DNA of 64,000 bases from Toxonevra muliebris (GCA_963691655.1 OY829329.1:55503408-55567407); one strand, 5' to 3'. Shown: positions 47,460 through 60,368, counted from the first letter of the stretch. The notes: generated from the letters alone by a model not told the origin. Numbers and translations: made by a program.

Positions 47460-48150
47460 TTTAAAAACAACAGAGTATTGAGGTTGAGGGAGTTTTATAT
47501 TTTTATTTTATCCATGAGTGAAGGAATTGCATAAGCATTAGAGTTCCATAGGTGGTAGAAAATTCTAAAGGTGGAGGAGCTACGTGGCTGATGGAGTTCA
47601 GTGAGCTAATGGTTTCAGTGACTGAACGAGCGCTGTGGTTGATATGTAGTTTTGTGATGATAATAGAGTGCTGAAGGTAAGCAGTTCTGTTGGTAGAGGC
47701 TAATGGTAGTGCAGTAGCTAATGGAGTTATGTGAATGAAGGAGTTTTATACGTGAATTTATTTATTGAGTTTTATACGCATTTTCGTTGGCTAAAAAGAT
47801 TTTGAATTCTCGAGGTGAAGAAAATCGTTGAATCTCGTGACAGAGTTCAGTGGGTATTAAAACTTTCTCGAATCTAATCAAATGAGTACACTCTGAATAA
47901 ACCAATTACTTAATAACACTACTTGCGGATACGAGGCAGGTAAGGTTTTAAGAATAAAAACCCCCTTTCGTCGATAAATAGCTGAGCCCCAAATCAAAAG
48001 TCTCTTAAAGCAACGAAAAAAATTTGTGTTTTGAATAGGTGAATCAATTGTATAGAGTTCTATTGGCGAAGCAGTTCTGTGTGTTGTAAAGTTCTGTTGG
48101 TGAAACAGTTCTGTGAACTGTGACAGAGTTCAGTGGGTTAACCAATTGTA
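47460..48150 (+). repeat. Islands of the old GAAG-AGTTCTGTGG minisatellite
   Basis: Diverged 20-25 bp units (GGTTGAGGGAGTTTTAT, GGTGGAGGAGCTACGTGG, GGCGAAGCAGTTCTGTG) appear at 47475-47760 and again at 48050-48145, separated by unrelated sequence. Confidence 0.6.
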
Positions 48151-48154
48151 TAAA

Positions 48155-50240
48155 ATCCGAAAAAAAAGTATTTACACGCAAATCTTAGTGATTCTAATAC
48201 AGTTCTTCAGTACCCTAATTATAATCTAAAACTATAGACATTTTTAACCCTAAAATGTTTCGTTGTAACCAAAAGTTGTGTTGTAGTGGGTTCGTTTTAA
48301 GCTAAAAGTACTGTATTTTTTCAATTTCATATTCCAAGAGTTTTATGAGAACTCAGTTGATACTTTCCAATTAGTTGGATGTAACCGAAAGTTCGTTTTC
48401 AGCGAATTCGTTTGAAGCAAAAAAAAAAAAAGTGCTTGGAATGTCATAAAGCACGGTATAATTCTTTCATAATTTCCGAACTATACAATTGCAACAACAA
48501 TATAAAGTGCTTATACATATATATTATTTAGAAAGTTTAAATAATGGCTTAAAATTTGAACATTAAAAACTTGAAATAAAAATATTTATGAGGTTTAGGT
48601 AAACTTACTAGTAACTTTAATATTTTAATGGTTTTTTCATTAAAATTTTCTCAACCTTCTCTCCAACCTTGGATAAGCAATTTTCATACATTTTGTGGTA
48701 TTACCATAAAAAAAACTAACAAAGTATATTTACATATATTGTTATATAATTATTTGAAATTGTTATGTCTAAAGCATACAAACATAACTCTAAGACCTTT
48801 TCAATCCAAATCTTACACTTCAAAGCACATTAAACTAACTACTTTATTACAGAACTTAATATTAAAGAAAAATTATGAAACTTACTTTACTCTTCTTCAA
48901 CTTGAGCATAAATATTGTTTGCAATTTAATACGCTATTTTTTCATTTTAGCATTTTGTTGCCGTTGTTGTATTTCTTTATATTTTTTTTTCTTAGTTTTA
49001 ATAGAGATTTGTTCCACTACAAAACAAAGCAATAATTTATTACAAAAATTCTATACGCTTCTTACGGCTCACTCCTCTTAGTATATAATTATTAAACATT
49101 TTACAGCGATTATGAGCTTAATTCCCCTTTTACCAATTCATGTTTTACTTGCTGGCTGTTTGCCTCTTATTTTTACTTATTTATTCAGGTTTTATTTTTA
49201 TTCTTCTTTACATTTCTTGTATGAAATTCTTTTTGTATTTTACTTCAAAGTATCTGTTTGTATCTTGCGCTTTATACTTAGATACTTTAAGAGTCTGTAG
49301 CTTCGTAGAAGATTTTCAATTTCAACGGCGAATATTAGAGTTGAGTTGAGTTTTTCTCTCTTTCATATCCTTGTGTATAAAGTATCTTACAAATGTGCAG
49401 TTCAGTTCAGTTCAGTTTTCTTCTTTTTTTTTCATCATTACTCCACCTTTTCTCCACCGCTCTCTTCTGTTTTCTTCGACATACATACAAAGTGCCTACA
49501 TACTTTCTTTTATCTATCTGTCTGCCTTCTATGCATAATTATATTTTATTTCACTTTATTTACACAGCATGAAATTGTAGAAGAAGAAAAAGAAATGAAA
49601 AATAAAAATTTAATTCTTTTTTTTTTTTTTTTTTTATACCAATAAATGTGTTAAGCTTCGAGATATTTCAATTTTAATTTTCTTTCGAAAATTTATTCTG
49701 ATTTTATCTGATTCATTCGTTCGACTCAACGTTCGACGTACATCGGTTGTTTCTACTTTTTTCCATTTTTTGGAATAATTTTGTTTTTCATCATCATCCT
49801 CATTCGTTCGTTCGTTTGCACACATTTCATATGTACTATGTATCTAATATATCGTATTTAATATCTCAGTCAGTCACTCATTCCGTCATTTTTCACTCAT
49901 TTGCTCGTTTTCAATTTTGGATTTTCAATATAGATTTTCTATCATATTTTCCTTTTATTTGATTTTGTTTTTTTTGTTTATGTATTTTACTTCACAATAT
50001 TGTTTGCACATATATTTATTGATATGAATACTTTTATCTAAGGTTTTGGGTTTTCACGAGTATTATTTACCTGGGTATATGGGTACCTCAAGGCTCTAGG
50101 TGGCATTGAACTATGTTTGTAGGTATTTAAGATATCATATACTAATTTTAGATAGTTTCAACTCCTTAATAGCGTTATGAAATCTAGAGTTTTTATTTAT
50201 CCGAATACACAATTATTTAATCATTATTTTTATATAATTA
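48155..50240. other. AT- and pyrimidine-rich noncoding DNA
   Basis: Long T tracts (49420-49440, 49617-49636), a CAGTT run (49400-49418) and GTTCG/ATTCGTTCG repeats (49800-49818). Leu/Phe-rich open frames up to 135 residues (48628-49035) have no recognisable domains and lie in low-complexity sequence. Confidence 0.55.
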
Positions 50241-50242
50241 TT

Positions 50243-51890
50243 AGCTGACCCGGCAAACGTTTTTCTGCCTTTTCTGTGAAAAAACGCTAAAATTAAAAAA
50301 GAATGAAGTACTTGCTATTTAAAATTGAACATTCGTAATGACAATTCCATTGAATTTGGAAAAAAATTCTAGATTTAAAAATGTAACTCATTATTGACAC
50401 AATTGACATTTTCAAAAGTATTTAACTTGCAGAACTGTACATTAAAAACAGAGAATCATTATAAATGAAAATCTCAAATCAATATTGCGTTAATTAAATT
50501 TTAAAAATGAAAGTTTACATTGCGTCTGGACGACCAGAAAATGACGCATTTTTATTGTATTATTACCGATGTGAACTCAACGACGAGTACGAAAACAACT
50601 TAAGTCTAATAGCAAAGAGCATAGTGGATATTTACAACAAAAAAAAAGACCGTTAGACGTGAGTGACCTTCGACAAAAACAAAGCTATATCGGCTGATGA
50701 TACCATTTGAAAAAAATTATTAACCCGGTTGATGCTAAAGGGGTTATTCAGCAGTTAGATAGAAAATATCTGTGTAGTAAAAAGGTATTACTTTTAAGTG
50801 TTTTTTTTTTGTTGAACAATTTTATTAGAATTCAGTTGAAATGTAGAATCAATATTTCAAGAAGCTTTATATTCATATAAAAGACCATTCTTGAAATTAT
50901 ATCTAAAAATATATATCCCAAAATTTTTTTTTTAACAATTTGAACCAATTTGATATTTACTATAAATATAGCTTTTGTTACAGCGCCACCTAACGGATTT
51001 TAAGACAGCGAAGCAGGGTCTTAAGATATTTCATAAAGCAGTAGAAATAATAGTAGAAAAAGAAATGGAAAAGTAGAAGAAAATAGTAGTAGAAAAGATA
51101 GTAGGAAAAAGAATAAAAAATAATATTAAACATTGTTGTAAAAAAGTAATGAAAAGATAACGGAAAAAGTCGTAGAAAAATAGTTAAACATAGTAGTACA
51201 AAAATACTAAAAATGGAGTAGAAAGAGTGGTAGAAATAATAAAAAATAGTAGTAGAAAAAATTGTAAAAAAGTAGTAGAAAATAGTAGTAAAAAACTAGT
51301 GGAAAGTAGAGGTACAAAATCAAAAAAAAAAATGGTAGAAAAATGTATTAAAAAGGTAGTAGAAAAAAGTACTAAAATAGTAGTAGAAAATATTGGTTGA
51401 AAAAGTAGTAGAAAATAAGCAATATTTATAAAAAAAAGAAGTTTAAAAGTAGTAGAAAATAGTAGTAGAATCTGTAGTAGAAGTAGTAGTAGAAAATGAA
51501 AGTAAGGCATGGTGCCACACCCACTAATCCAACAAGCTGAAAGAATTTAAATTTTAGTACCGTACCGGAAATTCAGGTGTGGAAGGTGTCACATCCCCTT
51601 TGTCAATCCCACCCATATTTTTGTTGTTGTAGCATGGCATTGTCAATTCTCGTTATTGTACCAAATTTCTGTTCTGTGCTATAAATGGTTCTTGAGATAT
51701 ACACAAAAAACTTTTAGGATTGTATGGGAGGTGCCACGCCCACTTTCCTAAAATCCATTATGAAAAGCTATGATTCATCCTCCCGTCTAAGAAAATATAT
51801 TCTGGAAACATGACTTCATTCGGTCCAGTTATTCAGAAATTACACGATGTCATACACACAAAACTCTACATCTCTTTATATATATAAAGA
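50243..51890 (+). mobile_element. Long interspersed repeat starting AGCTGACCCGGCAAACG
   Basis: It begins AGCTGACCCGGCAAACGTTT and ends in a TTTATATATATAAAG microsatellite, like a retroposon tail. Inside, blocks such as ACAGCGCCACCTAACGG and GGGAGGTGCCACGCCCACTT are phrases I associate with widespread noncoding repeats of insect genomes. No open frame survives. The superfamily is not assigned. An AGTAGAAAA simple repeat (51035-51505) interrupts it. Confidence 0.5.
51035..51505 (+). repeat. AGTAGAAAA simple repeat
   Basis: About 470 bp of imperfect GTAGTAGAAAA/AGTAGAAAAT units. The 108-residue Leu/Phe/Ser/Thr-rich frame on the minus strand is its translation. Confidence 0.9.
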
Positions 51891-51894
51891 TTTA

Positions 51895-52955
51895 ATAGAA
51901 ATTTCTGATAATTTGTAAATTTATCCAGGTAGCTGGAAGGCTACATAATACTAGAAACTATGCCAGATAACAGATTTTTTTTCCAAATCTAAGAACTAAA
52001 TTCTTAAATGTATAAATTTCACAAAACCCTCCGATAACCGATAACTTTGAAATGGTTAAAATTGCGTATAATTGTTTTTCTTTTTGTTCAATATTTTTGG
52101 TATTGTGTTCAAAGAATCGTGTCGAAGCCGATTTTAATCGCTTCTAAACATCGCATTTATAGAAGTCACGTAGGATGAAGCTGTTTGGTCTAACCATATT
52201 GAAATATCGCTTCGTTTAAAATGTCATAGATCTCTAGGGACCCTATCAGCTATTTGGAAGTCTAATTTTCCGAGACTGCGTTGGTTCCTGGTTCTATAAA
52301 AGGTCCGTTTAATTGGCGTAAAATTTAAATTCTTGCTCTTCTGAATTTTTGCGAGCTCGGAAGTAATATTTAGGCTATCTTAACTCGAAGCTAAAAAAGG
52401 TATTTCGAGTAGTGTCGTTTTCCGCCTACATATGTAAAGGTATTCGAATTATTAAAAAAAAATAATTCGAATTTTCGATAGCTCTATAAAAATATTTAAG
52501 GAATCCCCAAATGATTTGGCTTCAGCCAAGTTATTTAAATATTTTATTATTTCCATATCCAGGCGTCGCAATACTCGAACTATGCGGAATGATCAGACTA
52601 AATATTATTCGGTAGTCTTCCGCTGGTTGGCTGATCCATAGCAATACATAGCTACAGTGGGTCACAATTAGTGCAATAGCGCTATTTTAAAACCACTTCC
52701 TCACCACTGAACATTGAGGTAATGGAATTGAAGTAGCTTTCTGACTTTTTTTATGTATTTTGATATTTGTCGTATTTTCTAGTGCTTGCAAAAGTTAGCA
52801 ATACCAGCTGGAATTTTCGAAACCATTTGTGGGTATATATATGTCTACTTATAGGGGACAGTGGTGAATCCAGAGAGGGGAGGATGGAAGCTGTTTTTAT
52901 TTTTAGTTTTTTCTTGGTCAAAATTTTTGACCTTTTTTGGCTTATTTCTTAACTT
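51895..52955. other. No gene seen
   Basis: AT-rich sequence without recognisable open frames or transposon ends. Confidence 0.5.
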
Positions 52956-52959
52956 AAAT

Positions 52960-53220
52960 TTCATTCTGAGTTTAAGTTTTGGTCTGCAATTGGTGTAAGT
53001 TTTGGTTAGATTTTTAGTCTCGTTTTGGTTAGATTTTTAGTTTTAATTTTTGACGGATTTAATCTCTTTTTCGTCAGGGGTTTGGTCTGAGTTTTAGTCG
53101 GTCTTTAGTCTGATTTTCCCTAGAATTTTGTGGTCCTTTTGGTCAGAGTTTTAGTATGAGTTTTGGTGTATTTTTTTTACAATTTTTTTTTTATGTTGAT
53201 ACTGGGTCTGAGTTTTTCAC
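52960..53220 (+). repeat. Degenerate TTTGGTCTGAGTTTTAG minisatellite
   Basis: Roughly 18-22 bp units such as TTTTGGTTAGATTTTTAGT, TTTGGTCTGAGTTTTAGTC and TTTTGGTCAGAGTTTTAGTA, about 12 diverged copies. Confidence 0.75.
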
Positions 53221-53319
53221 TAATTCGACCAATTAGGTAAGCATTCAATAAAACTACATATAAATTTCTTCTTATTATTAGAGACTTTCTGAATAGTGGG
53301 GAGCATAACATTTTTTTCA

Positions 53320-53640
53320 AGTATTTTTAAAGAACTAGGGACTATCGTTATGTATTTCAAACGAATCTGGTATTCAATAAATCCAACGCTCTTAATTTAC
53401 CATTTGAGTTTATTAAAAGAGGTGAAAAATTCTAAATACTTTCAAGTACTTTGAGAAAATTGGGTATTCATTCAAATCCAATTACTTGCATTTTCAAGTA
53501 CTTTAAACAAACCGGCTACTCAATAAATCTAAAGTATTCTCTGCTTACAACTTGAGGCTATCTGGATAGCTGAAAATATTAAAATATTTTCAAGTATTTT
53601 AAGCGAACCGAGTACTTAATAAATCCAAAGCTCATTCTAC
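53320..53640 (+). repeat. Three diverged copies of a long unit of about 100-130 bp
   Basis: The core TTCAATAAATCCAACGCTC recurs as CTCAATAAATCTAAAGTATT and CTTAATAAATCCAAAGCTC, each preceded by an AAGTATTTTAAGCGAACCG-like block. Confidence 0.65.
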
Positions 53641-53644
53641 TTAT

Positions 53645-55585
53645 AATATTATATGTTTACGTTGTTGTTGGTTGGTTGGCTGGATGGTTGTGCATTGCTG
53701 TTGTTGTTTATTTGTTTTTTCAACGTTTGTTTGATGACTCTTTAATCAAACATTGATGTCAGAATTTAATATTCTGTATAAAGCATACATACTATTCAAC
53801 ATATTTATATGAGGAGATTGTACAATAAATACATACAGACATATCTCTTATTTTTTTTTCTCATACACACACACACAGACACTAATACATATTTACTTAA
53901 ATGCATACATTCATACGAGTTATTTTATATTTTTTATTTTTTTATTTTCATTTTAATATAATATTTTTTCACTTTTATTACATTTGATATCTCTCTCGAT
54001 TCACATTTCCACATACTTCACCAAAACTGCACTTTAATATTAAATAATAAAAAGCAAAAATATAAAAATATATGAATGTGTATGTATTGGTTGCATGTTA
54101 TTGTGTATAGTTCTCAAAAGTTTCTAGAACTTTATATTTTATTTTATTTATTTTTCTGCTTTTCATATTTTTATATATATGTTTTTTCTTTATAATTTTT
54201 ATATATTGAATTTTTTTCACTGTTATTTGATATTTGAAATTCATTGCATGATTTTTGACTTTGGATTTTACTTAAATTTAAAACTTTACTTACGAATTTT
54301 TTACGTACATAACTATTATTATTTTATTATTATTTTCTTTTTGCATGTTTTTGATATTTGAAAGTTTTTGTGTTTTTACTTTTCAATTTAAATGGAGCAG
54401 AATTCTACTTAAAAGAATGGAAATTTCGTATTGCATTTGTTGTTTTTTTTTTTTTGGTTGTTTGTGTGTGACTCTTACTTTTTACACTCTCTCTATTTAT
54501 AGTCAGTTTTTGGGATTTAATAGAATTTTTAACTATATTTTTGAAAGTGTGTGTGTGTGTCTACTTTAATGTAAAATTCTATAGAAATATGATGAGCTGT
54601 GCAGGATTTGTAGTTACAACATCAAAAGACTTAAAGAAGTTATTTGGTTATGCTTTAGTTATATGTAAATTAGTATTTACGTATTTGCTTGTGAGCAGGC
54701 TGGGAGTTCTTGATAAGGAAATTTTAACAGGGAGGGAGTTCAATGCATCCATAAGAATCGGTTTCAGTATTAACAGTAAATGGTACTCAAACTTTTTGTA
54801 CGTTAATTGGTTCGATCGCTACCGAACCCAGAAATTGTGGAAAGGATAAGAGGAAAAGAGGTGTAGGTAGTTTCAATTCTTTAAAAATAGTCGATATACT
54901 CAGAAGAAACGCTTATAGTGCTTGAGATATTCATAAGGAAAGGATTTATCTTAACCAGTCCAGTTATGATTCCAATAAGAACTGTTATCTGTTTGAGGAA
55001 ACGATATGAGGTCCACATTGCCACCTCGAGTTAGAGACAGAAATGGACTGCAATCACATTTTCATATAGAATTTTTTGAGACGGTGATTACCCTGTAGCA
55101 TTTGTTAATGCAGTTAGAGGTGTACTTCTTTGCTCTTTAAAAAAAAAAAACACACTGGTCTTACACGCTAAATTATTTCCCCCATACCCAAGGCATCATA
55201 AAAGGTGGAGGAAGACATAAATGTTTATAGTCATTGCACTTTTAAAGAACTCAGTTATCATATTAAAAACGATGTGAGGTTTCACTGCCCATATCGATCG
55301 ATATTCGAGTTCTAGACCATTTGCTCGAATCAGATTTCAATAAGCTTATCTAACATTTCTCACTTGAAAGATCAGATTTTAATTGATCAGATAGAACTTA
55401 AGACCCAAAACTGTCATATTTTCACGGATGGATCTCAAGGCTATATCAAGGTTCTGAAGCACTTGCTTGAATCAAATAGAGTTCTGCTTTGTTTTCGGTT
55501 TTTCAGAAATGCGAGTTACTATAGAATACCGAGTAATGAAACTTTGAATAGTCTGAAAGTATGCGGAGGGATATAAATGAGTTTT
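53645..55585. other. AT-rich noncoding DNA
   Basis: GGTTGGTTGGCTGG run (53669-53685), CACACA run (53862-53878) and many T tracts. A 102-residue plus-strand frame (54541-54849) is of more even composition at its end, but I recognise no motif in it. Confidence 0.5.
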
Positions 55586-55589
55586 TATG

Positions 55590-56880
55590 AAAGCCAAACA
55601 ACACTTATGGCCTGATTAATCTACACATATTCTAGACTAGTCTCACGTAAGTTAAGACCTAATTTTGTCGGCGGAAGGAATTCATTTAAGATCCGAAACG
55701 TAATTTTCTGCTTCAAAATTAAAAAAAAATTAGTATTTATGGACAAAATTTTGAGGCTTGAAAGTCTGACCCTGTTTGAACTTGAAGATATTATCTAATT
55801 TCGATAATTTTTTTCCACTTTTATTCATTTGGATGAGTAGAAACTTAACTACGCTGATACCTTTCGGTTTGACGCCATTCTAGGCTATTATCGTGTAAAA
55901 TGTTCCATTCTTTTGATTGCTTTTGTGACTCACGGTATATTCATGAGCTGAATCTAAGGAGTTTTGGGGGATAACTACCACCCCTGACGCACAAATTAAA
56001 TTTTTCACTTCTTCGGAAATGTCTGTATCCGCTAGTGAATATAGGCATATGGCTTGTGATAGCCAAATAGAACTTATGACTAATCAATCCAGTCAATACT
56101 TCTTTCTGAACTAGTACGTTGAGGGTTTAAACTTAGCTCCGTCCAAAAAACCAAATAGATTACATTTATGTAGGACGCAATGCCCTAACCAATCCCTTCA
56201 CTAGAACCAGAATAATCTTATGTCATAAGTCCAGGTTCAATCCCGTCAATATACGAAACTGTCAGCAACTAATATAAGTTTTGAGCCATAAACTGTTACC
56301 AGGCAATAAAACCTGGAAAAGTGCGACTTTTGGAATGTATCATAGAAAGTGGATGAAGGAATAATTGTTTGTAATGTTGGTCAGATCTGGTCCAAAGCCC
56401 TGATCAATCTCCTCTCTACTTTTAAATTAATACATCGCTGTAAGTTCAAACTTAGGTCCATCTAAAATTCAAAATAAACTGCAGTTAATATGGGACTCGA
56501 GATCTTGATCAATTCTCTCACTATTTTTAGGCTAGTCTAGTATTAACTCTTAACTCTATTGAGCACTATTTCTAGCCACTGATTAATACCAGGAATTGTC
56601 GGGCTTGTTGAGTATATCAGAAAGCACATAAAAAGGCTGATATTTATAGCTTATAGTGAGTGATAGCACTTTTGGCCCTGATCACCCCGCTCACTATTTC
56701 TAGTTTAATCGTAGGTTGTTAGTTTAGACTGCAACAAATATGGAACTCAAGTTCCTGATTAATTCTTTCACTTATTCTAGACTAATCTTACGCTGTTAAT
56801 CCAGTCTTAACTCCGTTAGAAAGCGATATAATATGCAACTAATATGGGATTCAAGGTCTAGATTCCCAAATGGGACTCAA
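55590..56880 (+). repeat. Old degenerate tandem repeat, about seven copies
   Basis: A core of about 65 bp resembling CTGATCAATCTCTTCACTAT, then TTCTAGACTAATCTTACG, then GTTAAGTCCAGACTTAACTCC recurs near 55600, 56075, 56190, 56395, 56510, 56680 and 56755. Between cores, AATATGGGACTCAAG also recurs. Spacing varies from about 75 to 200 bp, apart from a gap of nearly 500 bp after the first copy, with strong divergence. Confidence 0.7.
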
Positions 56881-56899
56881 GCCCATGAAACCATCTGTC

Positions 56900-59328
56900 C
56901 ATCTTAAGTTAAAATGTATTGATGATTTAAAGAAAAAAACATTTCTAACAGGAAGTTTAGTATTTTGTTCTAGTTAGATAACAATAGTGTTCACATATTT
57001 AAACAGCTTGCTATTTGCTTAAAAAATATCAAATTTTTATACACAATCCACACTCGAAAGATACAAATGCATAAATGATTGATATCGAAAAGAGTGTGAA
57101 TAATGAGTGCGACAATAATTTCAACAAACTCTTATGATAAAAAGTTTTTATGGGTTTCTGTTTGTGTAACTAACTACTATCTGTAAACTAATATCTCACA
57201 TAAATGCAAATAAAAGAAAGAAAAAAAAAATGTTTCAAATCACCGATAACATAATCCAACAATTTTACTCATACTCATGCGCCGCCGATGACTGCCTCAC
57301 TGCCTGCTAAACATACAAACAACTATCGATCTATGTAGTATATCTATCTAGCGGCATAGCACTTATCTTCCAACCTCCCTACCCTATCTCATAGTATGCA
57401 ATGCTATAGTATTACTAACCATTACTATTACTTCTACTACTACTACTACCTTAACTACTATATATATGTATCTAGAAGAAAAAACATTAGCATATATCAA
57501 TGCCAGTGCAAATAAATCATCAATAACATTTTCTCCACTTATGCTTTTATACTTACAGATACGAGAAGAAACAACATTGCTACACCACCACCATCGCCTT
57601 CACTGCCATCAGCCAGCTGCATGCAACAAGCTCTGCTTGAAAGAGGGAAAAGTAAATGCAAGTAGTAGAAAAACAGAATCTATTTTTGAAGAACGACGAA
57701 GGACTGGTAGAAAAAACTGCAGGCGCGCATAAATAAGAAAAAAAAAAATTAAATAAAATAAGTTAAAGGAAATATATGTGGAAAATAAAAAAGGGAACGC
57801 CGAGGAAGGAATGTAATTTTGTGCGTTTTATCAGCGTGAATAAATTCCGAAACGAAATTTTTATCAGCTCAAACAGAAACAACAACAGCAATACAAACAA
57901 ACAACAAATTGTATAAGAAATAAGGAAACTCTCAGAGTATTTTTTACGCGCTTTTAAATGCATCCATAAACAAGAAGCAGAAAAGCAAAGTAGTCGAAAT
58001 GGAAGATGGAAAAACAAAATGCAAGCACGTTGGAAGGAAAAACTGCAAAGGACTTGAAAGGGAAAATAGAATTTTAAATAAACAAAAACGCTAAAGAAAT
58101 AAATAAAATTCAAAGAAAGAAAGATTGTAGCTCTCGCTAAACAAAATTTCCAAGAAATTGATGCTCAAACAGAGAATTTTTTATTTATATTATTTTCTTC
58201 TTTTTTTTCAGATAAACAAATAAATTTAATCATAAAGACACAAAAAAGCTAAGAAAAATACAATAAATGCTACAATTTCCAACCCAACAATATTTTTTGT
58301 GCCACACATGTGCTTACATTTGAAATTTAACAAATTGACATTTTTACGGCATGCATTACATTGAATAAACACCAAAGATACATTTGTATCTGTGAGCTAC
58401 TTGAGTCTCGTTTGCCGTATTTAAGTAGAAAAACATTAAAAAAGTGAAAAATAATTGTAAATAAACAAAAGCAAAGTCAAAAAAAATAAAAGAAAATATT
58501 TTAAGTAAACAAAAATTGCCAGCAACACGCAAACACGGGGTTGAGTTCACGCTCATACACATCGTCAGCGTCATTGTTGGTCGCCGGTTGTTCGTTGGGT
58601 TATTGTCCTCCCCTGCCTGCTCACAAGCACAAAGAAACAGAGCAACCAGGCAAGGCAATCTGTCTGTCTGTCTGCCAGTTGAGTCTTGTCTCTCGTCAAT
58701 GCTGACAATGTCTCCTGCTGTTTTTGCTGTTGCTGCTGATACTGATACTGTTGCCACTACTAACATCATCTCCGTTTGTTGTCATCGCTGTCTTCATCAT
58801 CATCATCGTCGTCATCGATGTACTACTGCTACTGCCAGTGCAATCTTGTGGTAAATTTTCAATTGAAACAAAAAACAAACGAAACGCTTTTATAACAATA
58901 CTATAACAGCAAAAAACAAGATTCTCTATTCCTCGACCTTTTCCGATTTCTTGTTCTTCTTCTCCAACACCCTCCCCAAAATCCTGAAACGCCCACTCTC
59001 ATTTACACATATAAGAAAGAAAAAAAACTGAAAGAAAGACCGAAAGAAGCGTTCGTCTCGTGCTGCTGCTCTAAACGATGTCATGTTATCATTTTATCAC
59101 AAACGAAAACAACAACAGCAACAACAAAAGAAAATTACTACGACAAAAAAGACAAAGCCGATACAACAACAGCAACAACAACAATATAAAAGAAAAACAT
59201 TTAAAACAACAACAGCGAATATTGCTACGCTTTTACAACAACAACAACTGCAACAACAACAACAAAAAGAAGCTGCCTATCAAGCACAAAAACAACCACA
59301 TTTCATTTAAAAGGAAATCCAATGGAAA
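56900..59328. other. Leader-like DNA upstream of a candidate first exon
   Basis: From about 57700 the plus strand becomes A-rich with many AAAC and AAAG words. From 59100 it is dominated by CAACAA/CAACAG runs, as in long fly 5' leaders. Open frames at 58356-58854 and 59078-59332 are overlapping translations of CTG/CATCAT/CAA repeats on both strands; at most they could act as upstream frames. A transcription start could not be identified. Confidence 0.4.
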
Positions 59329-59858
59329 ATGATGTTTTACGCAAACAGCAACAACAGAAACAATCAAAATTACAACAACAAAAAAAACAACAACAACAAC
59401 AGCAACAGCAATACAAACAAAAATACTAAGAAGCTGAACACCCCAAATAAAACGAAAACAGCAAGAACCAAAACAAAATCACCGCAAGCAATTTCAGTAG
59501 CTAAAGTGTTGGTGGTTACTTTTTGCAGCAAATTCACATCGTCGTCATCATCAACGTGTAGTAGTAGTAGTAGCAGCAGCAGTTGGAGTAGAAGTAAAAT
59601 CGCCACCCTTCCTTCACCGTTACATCAGCGATCTCTACTTTCAACGCTACTTTGCTGCTACACCGCCGCCTTCACCACCATCATTAATAGAATCACCGTT
59701 ACTTTATTGCCTTCATTGCTGTTATCTGTGTCGCTGCTGCTGTTGCTATTGCTACAATTGCCACATGCTGCAACGGGTCTAGTTGTCGGTGGCGGCGGTG
59801 GCAGCAACATTGGAGTGGATACAACTAATGCCAATATCACGGATTTGGGTAGTCCCGG
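59329..59858 (+). CDS. Candidate first coding exon with hydrophobic signal/anchor segment
   Basis: The frame starts MMFYANSNNRNNQNYN and has no other Met, so translation would begin at 59329 or 59332. Residues 1-55 are Asn/Lys/Thr-rich, residues about 72-87 are a Ser-rich stretch, and residues about 123-147 form a strongly hydrophobic segment (TLLPSLLLSVSLLLLLLLQL) ending PHAATG, a plausible signal peptidase site. A short Gly/Asn-rich extracellular-type stretch (VVGGGGGSNIGVDTTNANIT) follows. The frame meets a stop soon after SPGVY, but a possible donor (CCCG|GTGTGT) at about 59859, or GG|GTAGTC at 59849, would splice before it. The layout fits the first exon of a secreted or cell-surface protein. 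I cannot name the gene, no second exon was found before 64000, and part could be translated repeat. Confidence 0.4.
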
Positions 59859-59864
59859 TGTGTA

Positions 59865-60364
59865 TTGAAATGCTAAAAATTTACTTCTTTTTTGTTTTTT
59901 GTATTGTTGAATATTTTTTTTTTTTTTTGTTTTTTTGTTTGTTCATTCATTGCTGTTTTCTTCTTTTTCCTATTTCTATATCCTTCCTTCCTCTCTAATA
60001 TTCATTTTCTTTTTCTACTACATACACTATTCCCTGAATTGCAAAGTACATTTTTGTTTGATTTTTTTTTATTTTTTTTTTCCTATTTTTATACACCCTG
60101 CATTCAAGTGGTAAGCGTATATTGATTTTGTTAGAACATTTTTGTTGATAGCTACATGCCTAAGGGCAGGTGTTGTTGTGTGGAAGTAGAGCGTGAGCGA
60201 TGTAGCTGGCGGGAAATTTTTTCCCTGGGTGGCATTTTAAATACTAAAATTTAAAAAATTTGTTAACTAAATAGAAAAACTGTAATATAGATTTTGCAAA
60301 ACCGTTTTTGCCGTTTCCCGAATTTCTTAAGTTCTGTAGGTGAGTCTGGAATTGATGGGCTGAC
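59865..60364. other. T-rich DNA, probable start of an intron
   Basis: Long T tracts (59910-59940, 60062-60082) follow the candidate exon. Leu/Phe-rich open frames here are translations of these tracts. Confidence 0.5.
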
Positions 60365-60368
60365 TTAA

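Noticed and set aside
48628..49035. 135-residue open frame on the plus strand
   Set aside because: Low-complexity Leu/Lys/Phe-rich composition and no recognisable motif; it lies in AT- and T-rich DNA.
58356..58854. Two long frames on opposite strands (137 and 112 residues)
   Set aside because: They overlap each other in CTG/CATCAT-rich DNA. At most one could be real, and neither shows a family signature; an upstream-frame role in a leader cannot be excluded.
59078..59332. Gln- and Asn-rich frames of 75-84 residues
   Set aside because: They are alternative readings of a CAA/CAG repeat just before the candidate exon and are better explained as leader sequence.
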